Shown: in pieces, positions 53,473 through 62,849 of the stretch
Layout of the letters: every line of letters starts with the position of its first letter
Numbering within the stretch: position 1 is the first letter of the stretch
Assembly (NCBI GenBank): GCA_900542765.1
Contig: UQOX01000001.1
Span: forward strand, 1 to 64,000
Reading direction: 5' to 3'
Length of the DNA stretch: 64,000 nucleotides
Origin: an uncultured Porphyromonadaceae bacterium
GTDB lineage: Bacteria > Bacteroidota > Bacteroidia > Bacteroidales > UBA11471
Notes under the pieces: generated by a model
Databases searched by the model: none
Told to the model about the DNA's origin: nothing
The model's input: only the letters and a program-made list of their open reading frames with translations
Program-made: the position numbers and the translations under genes

Positions 53473-54111
53473 ATGCGAAACTTCATTTTTTCGATTGTAG
53501 TGTTGCTCTCCCTGACGGCATTCGCCCCCGTGGCGGAAGCCCAGGAAAAAGTGCTTACACTCTCCGAAGCCGAAGCCTTACTCGAAAAAGCCCAACAGAA
53601 ATACGACCAGGCCAAAAAAGACTACCGCAAGTCGCTGAAATCGCCCCAAGAGGGCACTTCGCTCAAAGCCATGCGGGCCGCCAGCCGCGAAGTAGGTCGT
53701 TACCGCCTCGAAATCTTCAAGGCCCACAAACGTGATTACCTCCGCGAAAGAGCCGAGCTGTCGGACAAAGAGGCCGCTGAATTCTTCCCCATATATGAAG
53801 AATTGCAAACCAAAATGTTCCGCGTGCAAGACGATGCCTCCCGGGCCATCAAACGGCTGATGCGTTCGAAAGAGCCTGTCTCCGAGACCGAATACCGGGC
53901 CGCCGTAGAGAAAAAGATTGAAGCCGAAATGCAGGAAGCCCTGTTGCAAAAAGAGTATTTCGAGAAATTCCTGCAAATACTTCCGGCGCAGAAAATCGTG
54001 AAAATATTTGACTCCGAGGCCCGCTTCTCCCAAGAGATGATGCGCAACCACTGGCCCAACAACAAAGACCAAGCCGGGCAGCCTCACCCCTCAACCCCCA
54101 AAGAGAAATAG
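53473..54111 (+). CDS. Spy/CpxP-like periplasmic helical protein
   Basis: A 212-residue exported protein with a signal peptide (MRNFIFSIVVLLSLTAFAPV). The mature part is almost all helical and charged. The repeated pattern around AELSDKEAAEFFPIYEELQT and LLQKEYFEKFLQILPAQKI resembles LTxxQ-type Spy/CpxP/ZraP chaperone-like proteins. An ATG at 53452 would overlap the end of the upstream gene, but the 53473 start gives the cleaner signal peptide. In this operon it may be the stress sensor or effector. Confidence 0.75.
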   Translation: MRNFIFSIVVLLSLTAFAPVAEAQEKVLTLSEAEALLEKAQQKYDQAKKDYRKSLKSPQEGTSLKAMRAASREVGRYRLEIFKAHKRDYLRERAELSDKEAAEFFPIYEELQTKMFRVQDDASRAIKRLMRSKEPVSETEYRAAVEKKIEAEMQEALLQKEYFEKFLQILPAQKIVKIFDSEARFSQEMMRNHWPNNKDQAGQPHPSTPKEK

Positions 54112-54148
54112 CCGCATAAAATAGATTCTCAGATAACTTTGTGTTTTT

Positions 54149-54180
54149 TCCCGGGAGGTGCGCCTTCCGGGATTTTTTTT
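54149..54180 (+). terminator. Rho-independent terminator after the sigma factor operon
   Basis: TCCCGGGAGG (54149-54158) pairs with CCTTCCGGGA (54163-54172), with one G-T pair. Eight T residues follow. Confidence 0.9.
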
Positions 54181-54345
54181 GCCTGACACACGACCGGCCG
54201 ACGCATGCCCCGCGACGCGGCAGCAAAGCAACCGCGTCGACAACTCCGCCCCGAGGCCCGTCCCCTCGGCCAAGACAAGAGGTCGGTCGGCCCAAAGGTC
54301 TTGCAGGAGCTTGTAGCCCCCGGGGTGCAGGAACAAATCATCTTG

Positions 54346-54885
54346 TCAAGGAGGGCAAGTCCCGGCAACGCGCTGCATGACCACCACGTCGGCATACCCC
54401 CCCTCACGCACAATCCACTGCGAAAGATGCCCGCAACGCACGAAACCCGACGCCTCGAACAGGCGCAAACTGGCGACATTGGGCTCGGCAATGTGCGCAT
54501 AGAGCTGGTGCAGGTGGAGAAAACCGAACGCATAACGGCACAGCAGGTCGAGAGCCTCCCTGCCGACGCCTTGCCGTCGGGAGGCGGCATCGACATAGAT
54601 ACCCACCGCCGCCCGGCGATGATACGGGTCGAAATCGAACAAGTCGGCCATTCCCACAACGGCCTCATCGTCACGACATACCACCATCAGCCGCAACTGA
54701 CGCGACTGGTAGATGTCCTGATGCAGGCTCTCTTCGATATAGGTGCGTATCGCAAAACGCGAATAGGGCGCCAAGGCACAGCCGTCGCCCCACAGCGAAG
54801 AGTCGTTCTCCCAGCGGTAGACGAGGGAGACATCTTCGGGCTCGACGGCCCTCAACGAAAAACGGGTTCCCGATAAAAAATCCAT
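54346..54885 (-). CDS. GNAT-family N-acetyltransferase
   Basis: A 179-residue acetyltransferase of the GNAT fold. It opens with FLSGTRFSLRAVEPEDVSLV (first strand and helix). It has the acetyl-CoA loop AASRRQGVGREALDLLCRYA (motif A with Q-G-V-G) and AEPNVASLRLFEASGFVRCG (motif B). It resembles RimJ/RimL-type or spermidine-type acetyltransferases, and the substrate is unknown. It is the last gene of a minus-strand run, 15 bases after the glycosyltransferase gene. Confidence 0.85.
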   Translation of the reverse strand: MDFLSGTRFSLRAVEPEDVSLVYRWENDSSLWGDGCALAPYSRFAIRTYIEESLHQDIYQSRQLRLMVVCRDDEAVVGMADLFDFDPYHRRAAVGIYVDAASRRQGVGREALDLLCRYAFGFLHLHQLYAHIAEPNVASLRLFEASGFVRCGHLSQWIVREGGYADVVVMQRVAGTCPP

Positions 54886-54900
54886 GACAGGCTTGCAAAA

Positions 54901-56061
54901 TTAGGTAAACGACGTATGCGCCGAAACGATTTTCCCGCTTTCGGGTGAATAGATATAAAACCGCACCTTCCCGGGAGCGCTCCACGCCTCCATGCACTCG
55001 ATGATGGCTCCATAGGTGTAGAGCGAACGGTCGAAGACCACATGCTGCCGTCGCCGGGCACCGGAGAGACGGACGGCCATCTCGGCGACATCGGAGGTGA
55101 CAAAATCGAGCGTGACGCCATGATGCGCCAACAACGATGCCGCGGCATCGGGTTCGCGACACAGGAGATTCCATTCACCCGACGTCTCGTCGACCTTTTT
55201 CTTCTTGGGGAAGAGCTTGCGGCGCACGGCGGCCGCCGAGGCCCGCAGGTAGATGGCCAAGCGAATGGAGAACTGGGCGAAAAACTTGTAATGGGGATAA
55301 TGTTTTCGCAAGAAAATGAGCATCGCCTGGTAGAAGATGCGCACATAACGCAACGACTCGGTTTTGGTGCTTTCGCCCTTATAATGAATGATGCGCAGGG
55401 GCAGATAATAGTTGTGCCGGCCGGTAAGGGTCATGCGGTAGGAGAGGTCTATGTCCTCGCCATACATGAAGAACTGCTCGTCGAGCAGGCCGCAGCGGTC
55501 GAGCGTGGAACGCCGCAACAACATGAAAGCTCCCGAAAGCACATCGACGCGATTTATCTCATTTTCGTCGAGATAACGCAGATGATAGCGCCCGAAACGA
55601 GGGCTGCGGGGAAATATCTTGGCCAGCCCGAAAATCTTGCAGAACGAGACCCACGGTGAGGGGAAACCCCGTTTCGACTCAGGCAGGAAACGGCCGTCGC
55701 CATCGAGCATCTTCACCCCGAGAGCCCCGGCATCGGGGTGGTCATCGAGGAAGCGGCACGCCTCGGAGAGGACCGATTCCCCCACGACGGTATCGGGGTT
55801 GAGCAACAGCACATAACGCCCCGACGACAAGGCCATGGCCTGGTTGTTGGCGCGTGCGAACCCCACATTCTCGGCGTTGTAGATATATTTTACCTGCGGG
55901 AAACGCCGGGGTATATAGGTATCGGAACCATCGGTCGAAGCGTTGTCGACGACAAAAATCTCGTGCGGTATCTCCTTCACGGCATCAGCGAGCGAGAGCA
56001 GGCACTGCTCCAAGAATCCGCACACGTTGTAATTGACGATGACAATGCTCAGCGTAATCAT
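54901..56061 (-). CDS. Family 2 glycosyltransferase
   Basis: A 386-residue GT-A fold enzyme: LSIVIVNYNVCGFLEQCLLS at the N-terminus, the nucleotide-sugar site EIFVVDNASTDGSDTYI, the DxD-like YVLLLNPDTVVGESV, and the acceptor-side MYGEDIDLSYRM. A hydrophobic stretch at about residues 265-290 is the only possible membrane contact. WcaA/rhamnosyl-type enzymes of this group build polysaccharides or lipooligosaccharide cores. It begins 10 bases after recR. A lone glycosyltransferase in a repair/metabolism operon is unusual, so its acceptor is unclear. Confidence 0.88.
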   Translation of the reverse strand: MITLSIVIVNYNVCGFLEQCLLSLADAVKEIPHEIFVVDNASTDGSDTYIPRRFPQVKYIYNAENVGFARANNQAMALSSGRYVLLLNPDTVVGESVLSEACRFLDDHPDAGALGVKMLDGDGRFLPESKRGFPSPWVSFCKIFGLAKIFPRSPRFGRYHLRYLDENEINRVDVLSGAFMLLRRSTLDRCGLLDEQFFMYGEDIDLSYRMTLTGRHNYYLPLRIIHYKGESTKTESLRYVRIFYQAMLIFLRKHYPHYKFFAQFSIRLAIYLRASAAAVRRKLFPKKKKVDETSGEWNLLCREPDAAASLLAHHGVTLDFVTSDVAEMAVRLSGARRRQHVVFDRSLYTYGAIIECMEAWSAPGKVRFYIYSPESGKIVSAHTSFT

Positions 56062-56071
56062 GATTCGGGCT

Positions 56072-56698
56072 TCAACTGTGGAATGTTTCGTCGAACGGCA
56101 GACGGTTGATGATGGAACGTCCCAGCGTCACTTCATCGGTGTATTCGAGCTCGTCGCCGATGGAGACACCGCGGGCGAGAATCGACACCTTGACCTGATA
56201 GGGGGCCAACTTGCGGAAGATGTAGAAGTTGGTCGTGTCGCCCTCCATTGTGGGGCTCAACGCCAAAATCACCTCTTTCACGCCGCCGGCCGCGACACGC
56301 TGCACCAGGCTCTCTATCTCGATGTCCGACGGGCCTATCCCGTCCATGGGCGAAATGATTCCGCCCAGGACGTGATAGAGGCCGTGATACTGCCGCGTGT
56401 TCTCCACGACCATCACCTCCTTGATGTTCTCCACGACGCATATCGTCGAGGCGTCGCGCGAAGGGTCGGAACAGAGGGCACAGGTGTCGGTGTCGGAGAT
56501 ATTGTGGCACACGTTGCAATAATGCACCTCCTTGCGCAGGCGAATGACGGCATTTCCGAAACTCTCGGCCACCGACTCGTCTTGCCGCAACAGATGCAAG
56601 ACCAGGCGCAAGGCGGTCTTGCGCCCGATTCCCGGCAACTTGGCAAATTCATTGACGGCGTTTTCGAGCAGGGGCGAGGCAAAGGGCTGAAAGTCCAT
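56072..56698 (-). CDS. recR: Recombination mediator protein RecR
   Basis: A 208-residue RecFOR-pathway protein that helps load RecA on gapped DNA. Helix-hairpin-helix [16 protein letters not shown], the four-cysteine zinc finger ([16 protein letters not shown]) and Toprim domain ([20 protein letters not shown]) are present in order. It starts 18 bases after fbp and ends 10 bases before the glycosyltransferase gene. The length is normal. Confidence 0.97.
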   Translation of the reverse strand: MDFQPFASPLLENAVNEFAKLPGIGRKTALRLVLHLLRQDESVAESFGNAVIRLRKEVHYCNVCHNISDTDTCALCSDPSRDASTICVVENIKEVMVVENTRQYHGLYHVLGGIISPMDGIGPSDIEIESLVQRVAAGGVKEVILALSPTMEGDTTNFYIFRKLAPYQVKVSILARGVSIGDELEYTDEVTLGRSIINRLPFDETFHS

Positions 56699-56716
56699 GG
56701 CAGTGAGGCAGACGGG

Positions 56717-58702
56717 TTACTGTTTTTCCTTGATATAACCGTTGCGGTAGGCAACCAAGAGCTTGTTGAGATTATAGATTTGCTCTTCAAGTTCTTTTCC
56801 TATGTCGGTGTCGCGCACCCGCATGCGACGCTGGCTCAGTTCGAGAATGATGTTGGTCGATATGATGTCGATACCGTCTTCGATGGCTTTCTGCGTCGAC
56901 TCGAAAGGCTCATGCTGCACCAGTTGCAGGCCGCGGGAGTGGAAGATGAGCGTGTACCCGGCAATACCGGTCTCGGGCTGGTAAGCCTTGGAGAAACCGC
57001 CGTCGATAACCAGCAACTTGCCGCCGGCCTTGACGGGTTTTTCGCCTTTGAGCGTCTTGACGGGAATGTGCCCGTTGATGATGTGGGCATATTGGTCGGT
57101 AAGGCCAAACTCTTTGAGTATCATCTCACACACCGACTTTTCGTCGTAGTGAATGTAATAGGGGCATTTCCGCTCTTTCCACAACTCCTTGTCTTCGACA
57201 AAATAACGTTCGAACGTAGCCATCTTGTCTTTGCCGAAGGAGGGCGCGTCGGCACCGCACCAAAGGTACCAAATGTAATCGAGGGCATACTGCTTATCGG
57301 GTGAATTGACGCCATAATAGGCCAATCGTATCATTTGGTCGATTTTATCGAGGAGCGCCTTGCCCTTGTATTTCTTTCCGTCGATGGTGACGTCTTTGAG
57401 CGAGCCATCGTCGTTGAGGGGTATGGAAGCGTGGTAGAGGAGGTTGTTGTTGCGCACGAGATACATGCTGCCGTTGGAGAAGAGGCAACGCATGTGCTTG
57501 CGCAGCTTCTCGCTGTTGACAAAAGAAGCGTGCAACCGGTTGACGAGTTCTTCCTCCTCGGGAGTCAACGCATAGGGGTTGGCCGGGTCGATCGTGGGGA
57601 AAATCTTGTCACGCAAGGCATATTCTTTCCCGTCGAGAATCAACACGCCACGCGCATAGTCGATTTTGTCGAGCAACAAGCGGTCGTTCATTTCAAAATC
57701 GGGGTGAGAAAGAATGAGCTGTCCTTCGAGTTTGAATTGTATGATGGAGATGGCTTTGTGCATCTGCGCCAGGAGGCGGCGGGTCTTGTCGCTATATTCG
57801 CCGTCGAGGCTCTTGGGCAAGAAGAGGGTGCAGGGGTCGTCTTTGTATTGCTCGATGGCAAAGGTGGCCAACGGCACGAGGTTGATGCCGTAACCGTCTT
57901 CGAGCGTGCCGTGGTTGCCATACCGCATCGACATGCGAATGACATTGGCCATGCAGCTGTCGTTGCCGGCGGCCGCGCCCATCCACAGAATATCGTGGTT
58001 GCCCCACTGTATATCGACGTTGTGATAGGCGCAGAGCTTGTCCATGATGATTTCGGCACCGGGACCGCGGTCGAAGATGTCGCCCACGACATGCAGGGTG
58101 TCGATGACCAGCCGCTGTATGAGGTTGCAGATGGCACAGATGCAGGCATCGGCCCGGCCGGTGGAGATGATGGTGGAGATGATGCCGTTGACATAAGCCT
58201 GCTTGTTGGGGTCGATTTGCGACTCGTGCAACAACTCCTGCAAGATGTAAGAGAATTCGGCCGGCAAGGCTTTGCGCACTTTGGAGCGGGTGTACTTCGA
58301 GGAGACGTTCTGGCACACGCGTATGAGCTGGTGCATCGTGATGCGGTACCAGTCGGTCATGTCTTTTTCCTCCTTCTTGATGAGTTCAAGTTTCTGCTCG
58401 GGATAGTAAATCAGGGTACAAAGTTCCTTGACTTCGCTCTCACGCAAGGTTTGGCCGAAGATTTCTTCGACTTTGCGACGCACCGAACCCGATGCGTTTT
58501 TGAGCACATGGAGGAATGCTTCATATTCACCGTGGAGGTCGGTGAGAAAATGTTCCGTACCTTTGGGCAGGTTGAGAATGGCTTCAAGGTTGATAATCTC
58601 GGTGCAAGCATCGGAGATGGTCGGGAACTTGGTCGACAACAACTGCAAATACCGCAGGTCATTGAATGCCGACTCGGGGGTGATAGGCGGCCTTTTTTCC
58701 AT
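56717..58702 (-). CDS. fbp: Fructose-1,6-bisphosphatase class III
   Basis: A 661-residue gluconeogenic phosphatase of the Firmicutes/Bacteroidetes type III class, unrelated to enteric Fbp. It belongs to the calcineurin-like metallophosphatases. The metal motifs are [16 protein letters not shown] and [14 protein letters not shown], and further family blocks are [14 protein letters not shown] and [20 protein letters not shown]. The length matches the class. It is the first gene of a four-gene minus-strand run (fbp, recR, glycosyltransferase, GNAT). Confidence 0.95.
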   Translation of the reverse strand: MEKRPPITPESAFNDLRYLQLLSTKFPTISDACTEIINLEAILNLPKGTEHFLTDLHGEYEAFLHVLKNASGSVRRKVEEIFGQTLRESEVKELCTLIYYPEQKLELIKKEEKDMTDWYRITMHQLIRVCQNVSSKYTRSKVRKALPAEFSYILQELLHESQIDPNKQAYVNGIISTIISTGRADACICAICNLIQRLVIDTLHVVGDIFDRGPGAEIIMDKLCAYHNVDIQWGNHDILWMGAAAGNDSCMANVIRMSMRYGNHGTLEDGYGINLVPLATFAIEQYKDDPCTLFLPKSLDGEYSDKTRRLLAQMHKAISIIQFKLEGQLILSHPDFEMNDRLLLDKIDYARGVLILDGKEYALRDKIFPTIDPANPYALTPEEEELVNRLHASFVNSEKLRKHMRCLFSNGSMYLVRNNNLLYHASIPLNDDGSLKDVTIDGKKYKGKALLDKIDQMIRLAYYGVNSPDKQYALDYIWYLWCGADAPSFGKDKMATFERYFVEDKELWKERKCPYYIHYDEKSVCEMILKEFGLTDQYAHIINGHIPVKTLKGEKPVKAGGKLLVIDGGFSKAYQPETGIAGYTLIFHSRGLQLVQHEPFESTQKAIEDGIDIISTNIILELSQRRMRVRDTDIGKELEEQIYNLNKLLVAYRNGYIKEKQ

Positions 58703-58722
58703 AGTATTGATGTTTAGACAGT

Positions 58723-58730
58723 CAAAAATA
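58723..58730 (-). promoter_or_regulatory. -7 promoter box (TATTTTTG) of fbp
   Basis: The minus strand reads TATTTTTG, an exact TAnnTTTG match, 20 bases before the fbp start at 58702. A weak CTTG (58756-58753) lies at -33 distance. Confidence 0.55.
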
Positions 58731-58764
58731 GCACTTTTTTTTTATTATCTATCAAGAAACTTCC

Positions 58765-58772
58765 TATATTTG
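58765..58772 (+). promoter_or_regulatory. -7 promoter box (TATATTTG) of the ysxC run
   Basis: This is an exact TAnnTTTG match, 27 bases before the start codon at 58800, divergent from the fbp promoter. Confidence 0.55.
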
Positions 58773-58799
58773 TCATGTAATCTGCAAAACGTCTGTTCC

Positions 58800-59441
58800 A
58801 TGGAGATAAAAGAGGCCCGATTTGTCATCAGCAACACCGATGTGACGAAGTGCCCGGCGGGCGACCGCCCCGAGTATGCGTTCATCGGGCGGTCGAATGT
58901 GGGCAAGTCGTCGCTCATCAACATGCTCACCGGCCGCAAGGGATTGGCCATGACCTCATCGACACCGGGTAAGACCCTGCTCATCAACCATTTCGACATC
59001 GACGGATCCTGGTACATCGTCGACCTGCCGGGTTACGGATATGCCCGCCGGGGGAAGGAAGGCCGGGAAAACATTCGCCGCATCATCGAGCGCTATGTCC
59101 TCGGCCGCGAATCGATGACCTGCCTTTTTGTTCTCATCGACAGCCGCCACGAGCCGCAAAAAATCGACCTCGAATTCATGGCCTGGCTGGGCGAAAACGG
59201 CGTGCCTTTTGCCATTGTCTTCACCAAAGCCGACAAACTGGGCACGACGGTCCTCCGCGACAAAATCGAAGCCTACAAGACCCGTCTGCTCGAAGAGTGG
59301 GAAGAGCTGCCCCCCATCTTCATCACCTCCTCGGAGACGCGGAAAGGCCGTGATGAACTGCTCGACTACATCGGCTCCCTCAACGAAATGATAAAAAACG
59401 CACCCTCGGGCGCTGACAGCCCGGAAGGGGAAGAAACATAA
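58800..59441 (+). CDS. ysxC: Ribosome biogenesis GTPase YsxC/EngB
   Basis: A 213-residue TRAFAC GTPase needed for 50S subunit assembly. The start at 58800 ([20 protein letters not shown]) matches the family; a much longer in-frame extension upstream is antisense to fbp. The G motifs are [10 protein letters not shown] (G1), [10 protein letters not shown] (G3) and TKAD (G4). SSE near residue 185 fits G5. It leads a run of four to six genes, with DUF4494 21 bases later. Confidence 0.95.
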   Translation: MEIKEARFVISNTDVTKCPAGDRPEYAFIGRSNVGKSSLINMLTGRKGLAMTSSTPGKTLLINHFDIDGSWYIVDLPGYGYARRGKEGRENIRRIIERYVLGRESMTCLFVLIDSRHEPQKIDLEFMAWLGENGVPFAIVFTKADKLGTTVLRDKIEAYKTRLLEEWEELPPIFITSSETRKGRDELLDYIGSLNEMIKNAPSGADSPEGEET

Positions 59442-59462
59442 AATCTAAATTTTGAAAAGAAA

Positions 59463-59924
59463 ATGAACTCTTGGTTCGAATGCAAAGTTAAATACGATAA
59501 AGAAATCGAAGGCGGGCTGCAAAAAAGCGTGAGCGAGCCCTACATGGTCGACGCCCTCTCCTTCACCGAAGCCGAATCGCGCATACTCGAAGAGATGCGC
59601 CCGTTTATCTCGGGCGAGTTTACCGTCGCCAACATCAAACGGGTAAAAATCAGCGAGCTGTTCTTCGACGAAAGCGGCGACAAATGGTACAAGTGCAAGG
59701 TCAACTTCATCACGCTCGACGAAAAGAGCGGCGTGGAGAAACGCACCGCCTCGTACATGATGGTGCAAGCCGCCGACTTCAAGACCGCCCTCGAAAACCT
59801 GCTCAAAGGCATGAAGGGCACCATGGCCGACTATGAAATCGCCTCGATTACCGAGACGCCCCTCATGGACGTGTTCCGCTACGATGCCGACGCCGTCCCC
59901 ACCGCCACCCCCGCACAAGAATAA
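59463..59924 (+). CDS. DUF4494 protein
   Basis: A 153-residue soluble protein (MNSWFECKVKYDKEIEGGLQ) of a family restricted, as far as I know, to Bacteroidetes. The first 130 residues form alternating strands and helices (SFTEAESRILEEMRPFISGE; SYMMVQAADFKTALENLLKG), followed by a short Pro/Thr/Ala tail. No motif indicates an activity. It is tucked between ysxC and yggS with gaps of 21 and 15 bases. Confidence 0.9.
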   Translation: MNSWFECKVKYDKEIEGGLQKSVSEPYMVDALSFTEAESRILEEMRPFISGEFTVANIKRVKISELFFDESGDKWYKCKVNFITLDEKSGVEKRTASYMMVQAADFKTALENLLKGMKGTMADYEIASITETPLMDVFRYDADAVPTATPAQE

Positions 59925-59939
59925 AAACCGCCGAAAAAC

Positions 59940-60611
59940 ATGAACGATATAGCCCGACAACTCAACGCCGTAAAATCGACCCTCCCCGCAGGTGTCGCCC
60001 TGGTGGCGGTATCGAAATTCCACCCGGTCGAGACCCTGCGCGAAGCCTACGATGCCGGACAACGCATCTTCGGCGAAAGTCGGGTGCAGGAGCTGGTCGC
60101 CAAAGAGGCCGCCCTGCCCAAAGACATCGCATGGCACTTCATCGGGCACCTGCAAACCAACAAGGTGAAGCAAATCGTCCCCTTCATCTCCCTCATACAC
60201 AGCATCGACAGCCCGCACCTGCTCGAAGAGGTAGAGCGGTGCGCCGCCCGCTGCGACCGCCGTGTCGACTGCCTGCTGCAACTGCACATCGCCGAGGAAG
60301 AGACCAAATTTGGCTTCTCTCCCGACGAATGCCGGGACTACCTGGCCTCGGGCACCTGGCGCGACCTCGCCCATGTGCGCCTGCGCGGGGTGATGGGCAT
60401 GGCCACCCTCACCGACGACGAACAGGCCGTGCGCCGCGAGTTTGCCACCCTGCAAGCATTCTTTGCCGAAATCAAAGAACAATACTTTGCCGGCGACGAC
60501 GCCTTTACGGAAATATCCATGGGCATGTCGCACGACTACCGGCTGGCGCTCGACTACGGCACGACAATGGTGCGCGTCGGCACCCTCATTTTTGGAGAAA
60601 GAAATTATTAA
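59940..60611 (+). CDS. yggS: YggS-family pyridoxal phosphate homeostasis protein
   Basis: A 223-residue fold-III PLP-binding protein that buffers the cofactor and has no known catalytic reaction. The PLP lysine is in LVAVSKFHPVETL, near residue 26. The phosphate- and ring-contacting stretches WHFIGHLQTNKVKQIVPF, MGMATLTDD and ISMGMSHDYRLALDYGTTMV are present. The length matches bacterial YggS. It sits in the ysxC run. Confidence 0.95.
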   Translation: MNDIARQLNAVKSTLPAGVALVAVSKFHPVETLREAYDAGQRIFGESRVQELVAKEAALPKDIAWHFIGHLQTNKVKQIVPFISLIHSIDSPHLLEEVERCAARCDRRVDCLLQLHIAEEETKFGFSPDECRDYLASGTWRDLAHVRLRGVMGMATLTDDEQAVRREFATLQAFFAEIKEQYFAGDDAFTEISMGMSHDYRLALDYGTTMVRVGTLIFGERNY

Positions 60612-60629
60612 TCTTATAAAACCACTATC

Positions 60630-61619
60630 ATGTTAAAGACACAGTATGCAGGATTGGAATTGAAAAATCCCATCATCGCCGCCAGTTCGGGACTGACCGA
60701 CCAAGTAGAAAAAATCATCGCCCTCGAAAAAGCCGGCGTGGGCGCCGTAGTACTGAAATCGCTCTTCGAAGAGCAACTCGCCGCACAAAGCGAGCATCTG
60801 CTCAACAGCTCCGACAGCGATTACCCCGAAGCCTATGACTACCTCCAAAACATCGTCAAAGCCCACGAGGTAGAAAAATACCTGACCTTGATACGCGAAG
60901 CCCGCCAAGCCGTATCAATCCCCATCATCGCCAGCATCAACTGCTACGACGACGGCAGCTGGGAGAGCTTCGCCACCGACCTCGAAAAAGCCGGTGCCAA
61001 CGCCATCGAGCTGAACATACAGAAAATCAACCCCACCCCCGAATACCGTCCCGGCACCATCGGAAAACTCCACGTCGAGATTCTGCAAAAAGTAGAAGCC
61101 GCCGTGAAAATTCCCGTGACGGTGAAGATAAGCCGCAACCTCTCCAACCTGGTGTCGGTTGTCGACCAGTTGCGTGCCGCCGGAGCCGCCGGCGTGGTAC
61201 TCTTCAACCGCCCGTGGCAACCCGACATCGACATTCATAGCCGCCGCCTCATTGCCGGCAACCCGTTCAGCACCTCGGCCGAGTTGAGCGACACCCTGCG
61301 CTGGCTGGGCATCGTCTCGGGACAAGTAAACAAACTGCCGCTGGCCGCCTCGACCGGCGTACACACCCCCGAAGACCTCGTGAAGGTGATTCTGGCCGGC
61401 GCATCGGCTGCCGAACTTTGCTCGACCCTCTACATCAACGGAGAAGCCATCGTAGGCAAAATGCTCGACTTCCTCACCGGCTGGCTCAAAGAGCAGGGAT
61501 TTGCCTCGCTCCAAGAAGCCATCGGCGCACTCAATTACAAAAACATTCCCGACGTCGCTTACTACGAACGTCTGCAATTTATCCGCCAATATCGCGAAGC
61601 CGGCAACAGCAAGCACTGA
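60630..61619 (+). CDS. Dihydroorotate dehydrogenase-like protein
   Basis: A 329-residue FMN-type TIM barrel (MLKTQYAGLELKNPIIAASS) close to class 1 dihydroorotate dehydrogenases. FMN-contacting regions are PVTVKISRNLSNLV and AASTGVHTPEDLVKVILAGA. The Cys/Ser active-site loop of true PyrD is not obvious, and the family is annotated as DHODH-like with unknown substrate. It could reduce a different pyrimidine or 2-nitroalkane-like compound. It lies 18 bases after yggS and before galM. Confidence 0.82.
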   Translation: MLKTQYAGLELKNPIIAASSGLTDQVEKIIALEKAGVGAVVLKSLFEEQLAAQSEHLLNSSDSDYPEAYDYLQNIVKAHEVEKYLTLIREARQAVSIPIIASINCYDDGSWESFATDLEKAGANAIELNIQKINPTPEYRPGTIGKLHVEILQKVEAAVKIPVTVKISRNLSNLVSVVDQLRAAGAAGVVLFNRPWQPDIDIHSRRLIAGNPFSTSAELSDTLRWLGIVSGQVNKLPLAASTGVHTPEDLVKVILAGASAAELCSTLYINGEAIVGKMLDFLTGWLKEQGFASLQEAIGALNYKNIPDVAYYERLQFIRQYREAGNSKH

Positions 61620-61656
61620 TTGCCGCCGCGCGTGTTTCTCACACAACAACCGTAAA

Positions 61657-61692
61657 CTCCCGACCCGGCCGCCAACTGGCCCGGGCCGGGAG
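61657..61692 (+). other. GC-rich hairpin between the dehydrogenase-like gene and galM
   Basis: CTCCCGACCCGGCC (61657-61670) pairs with GGCCCGGGCCGGGAG (61678-61692) with one mismatch and one bulge. There is no T tract, so read-through into galM is plausible. It may lower downstream mRNA. Confidence 0.5.
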
Positions 61693-61721
61693 CGCCGGTG
61701 AAATAAAAAAATCTTTCAACC

Positions 61722-62810
61722 ATGACAACCGTAAACCATACCGAAAAAACACAGTCGGGACTATCTTTCGCCGACTTCGATACCGTCATCGACGGGAAAA
61801 AGGTATCGCTTTTCCAACTGACCAACCGCAACGGAGCCGAAATCTGCATCACCAACTACGGCGGCATCGTCGTTTCGCTGCTGGTGCCCGACCGTGACGG
61901 CAAGATGACCGACGTCGTGCTCGGCCACAGCACCCTCGACGGCTACCTGCACTCGCCCGAAAAATACCTCGGCGCCCTTATCGGCCGCTACGGCAACCGC
62001 ATCGGCAAGTGCCGCTTCAACCTCGACGGGAAAAACTACACCATCACATCGAACAACCCGGCTTGCGCCCTGCACGGCGGCATCAAAGGATTCAACGAAG
62101 TAGTGTGGGAAGCCCGCCAAAGCGACACCCAGACCCTGCACCTCATCTACCGGTCGCCCGACGGCGAAGAGGGATTCCCCGGGAACATGAAGATAGAGGT
62201 GACCTACACCCTCACCAACGAGAACGCCATGGAGATACACTACCGGGCAACAACCGACAAAGCCACCGTGTGCAACCTCACCCATCACTCGTTTTTCAAC
62301 CTCAACGGCGACGGCGGCGGCGAAGTGACCAACCACGTCGTGACCATCGACGCCCCCTTCTACACCCCGATGGACGCCGACTCGGTGCCCACCGGCGAGA
62401 TTGCCACGGTCGAAGGCACCCCGATGGATTTCAGGAAACCCACGGCCATCGGCCTGCGCATCGACGACAACTTCGAGCAGTTGCAATTCGGCCGCGGATA
62501 TGACCACAACTATGTGCTGGCCAAGAACTTCCCCGGAGAATATGCCTTTGCCGCCGAAGCCTACTCCCCCCAAACAGGCATCGTCATGACCGTCTACACC
62601 ACCGAACCGGGCGTACAGCTCTACACCGGCAACTGGCTCAACGGATTCACCGGGAAATGCAACCGCACATACAGCGCCCGCACGGCCGTATGCTTCGAGA
62701 CCCAACATTTCCCCGACAGCCCCAACAAGCCGCATTTCCCATCAACGCTCCTGCGCCCGGGCGAGACCTACACCCAGACGTGCCGTTACCAATTCTCGGT
62801 GCGACAATAA
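61722..62810 (+). CDS. galM: Aldose 1-epimerase (mutarotase)
   Basis: A 362-residue galactose mutarotase that interconverts alpha and beta sugars. The conserved pieces are LGALIGRYGNRIGKCRF, ACALHGGIKGFNEVVWEA and THHSFFNLNGDGGG, which contains the catalytic histidine. Further on are YDHNYVLAKNF and VYTTEPGVQLYTGNWL. No signal peptide is present, so it acts in the cytoplasm. It precedes a sugar transporter by 39 bases, which supports co-function in sugar uptake. Confidence 0.95.
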   Translation: MTTVNHTEKTQSGLSFADFDTVIDGKKVSLFQLTNRNGAEICITNYGGIVVSLLVPDRDGKMTDVVLGHSTLDGYLHSPEKYLGALIGRYGNRIGKCRFNLDGKNYTITSNNPACALHGGIKGFNEVVWEARQSDTQTLHLIYRSPDGEEGFPGNMKIEVTYTLTNENAMEIHYRATTDKATVCNLTHHSFFNLNGDGGGEVTNHVVTIDAPFYTPMDADSVPTGEIATVEGTPMDFRKPTAIGLRIDDNFEQLQFGRGYDHNYVLAKNFPGEYAFAAEAYSPQTGIVMTVYTTEPGVQLYTGNWLNGFTGKCNRTYSARTAVCFETQHFPDSPNKPHFPSTLLRPGETYTQTCRYQFSVRQ

Positions 62811-62849
62811 CCCCCACTTTTGCATACGAATTTTATAAATAAGAAAGTT

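Noticed and set aside
54091..54336. 81-codon minus-strand frame after the GNAT gene
   Set aside because: It overlaps the sigma-operon terminator and the end of the Spy-like gene, shows no family features and has no promoter.
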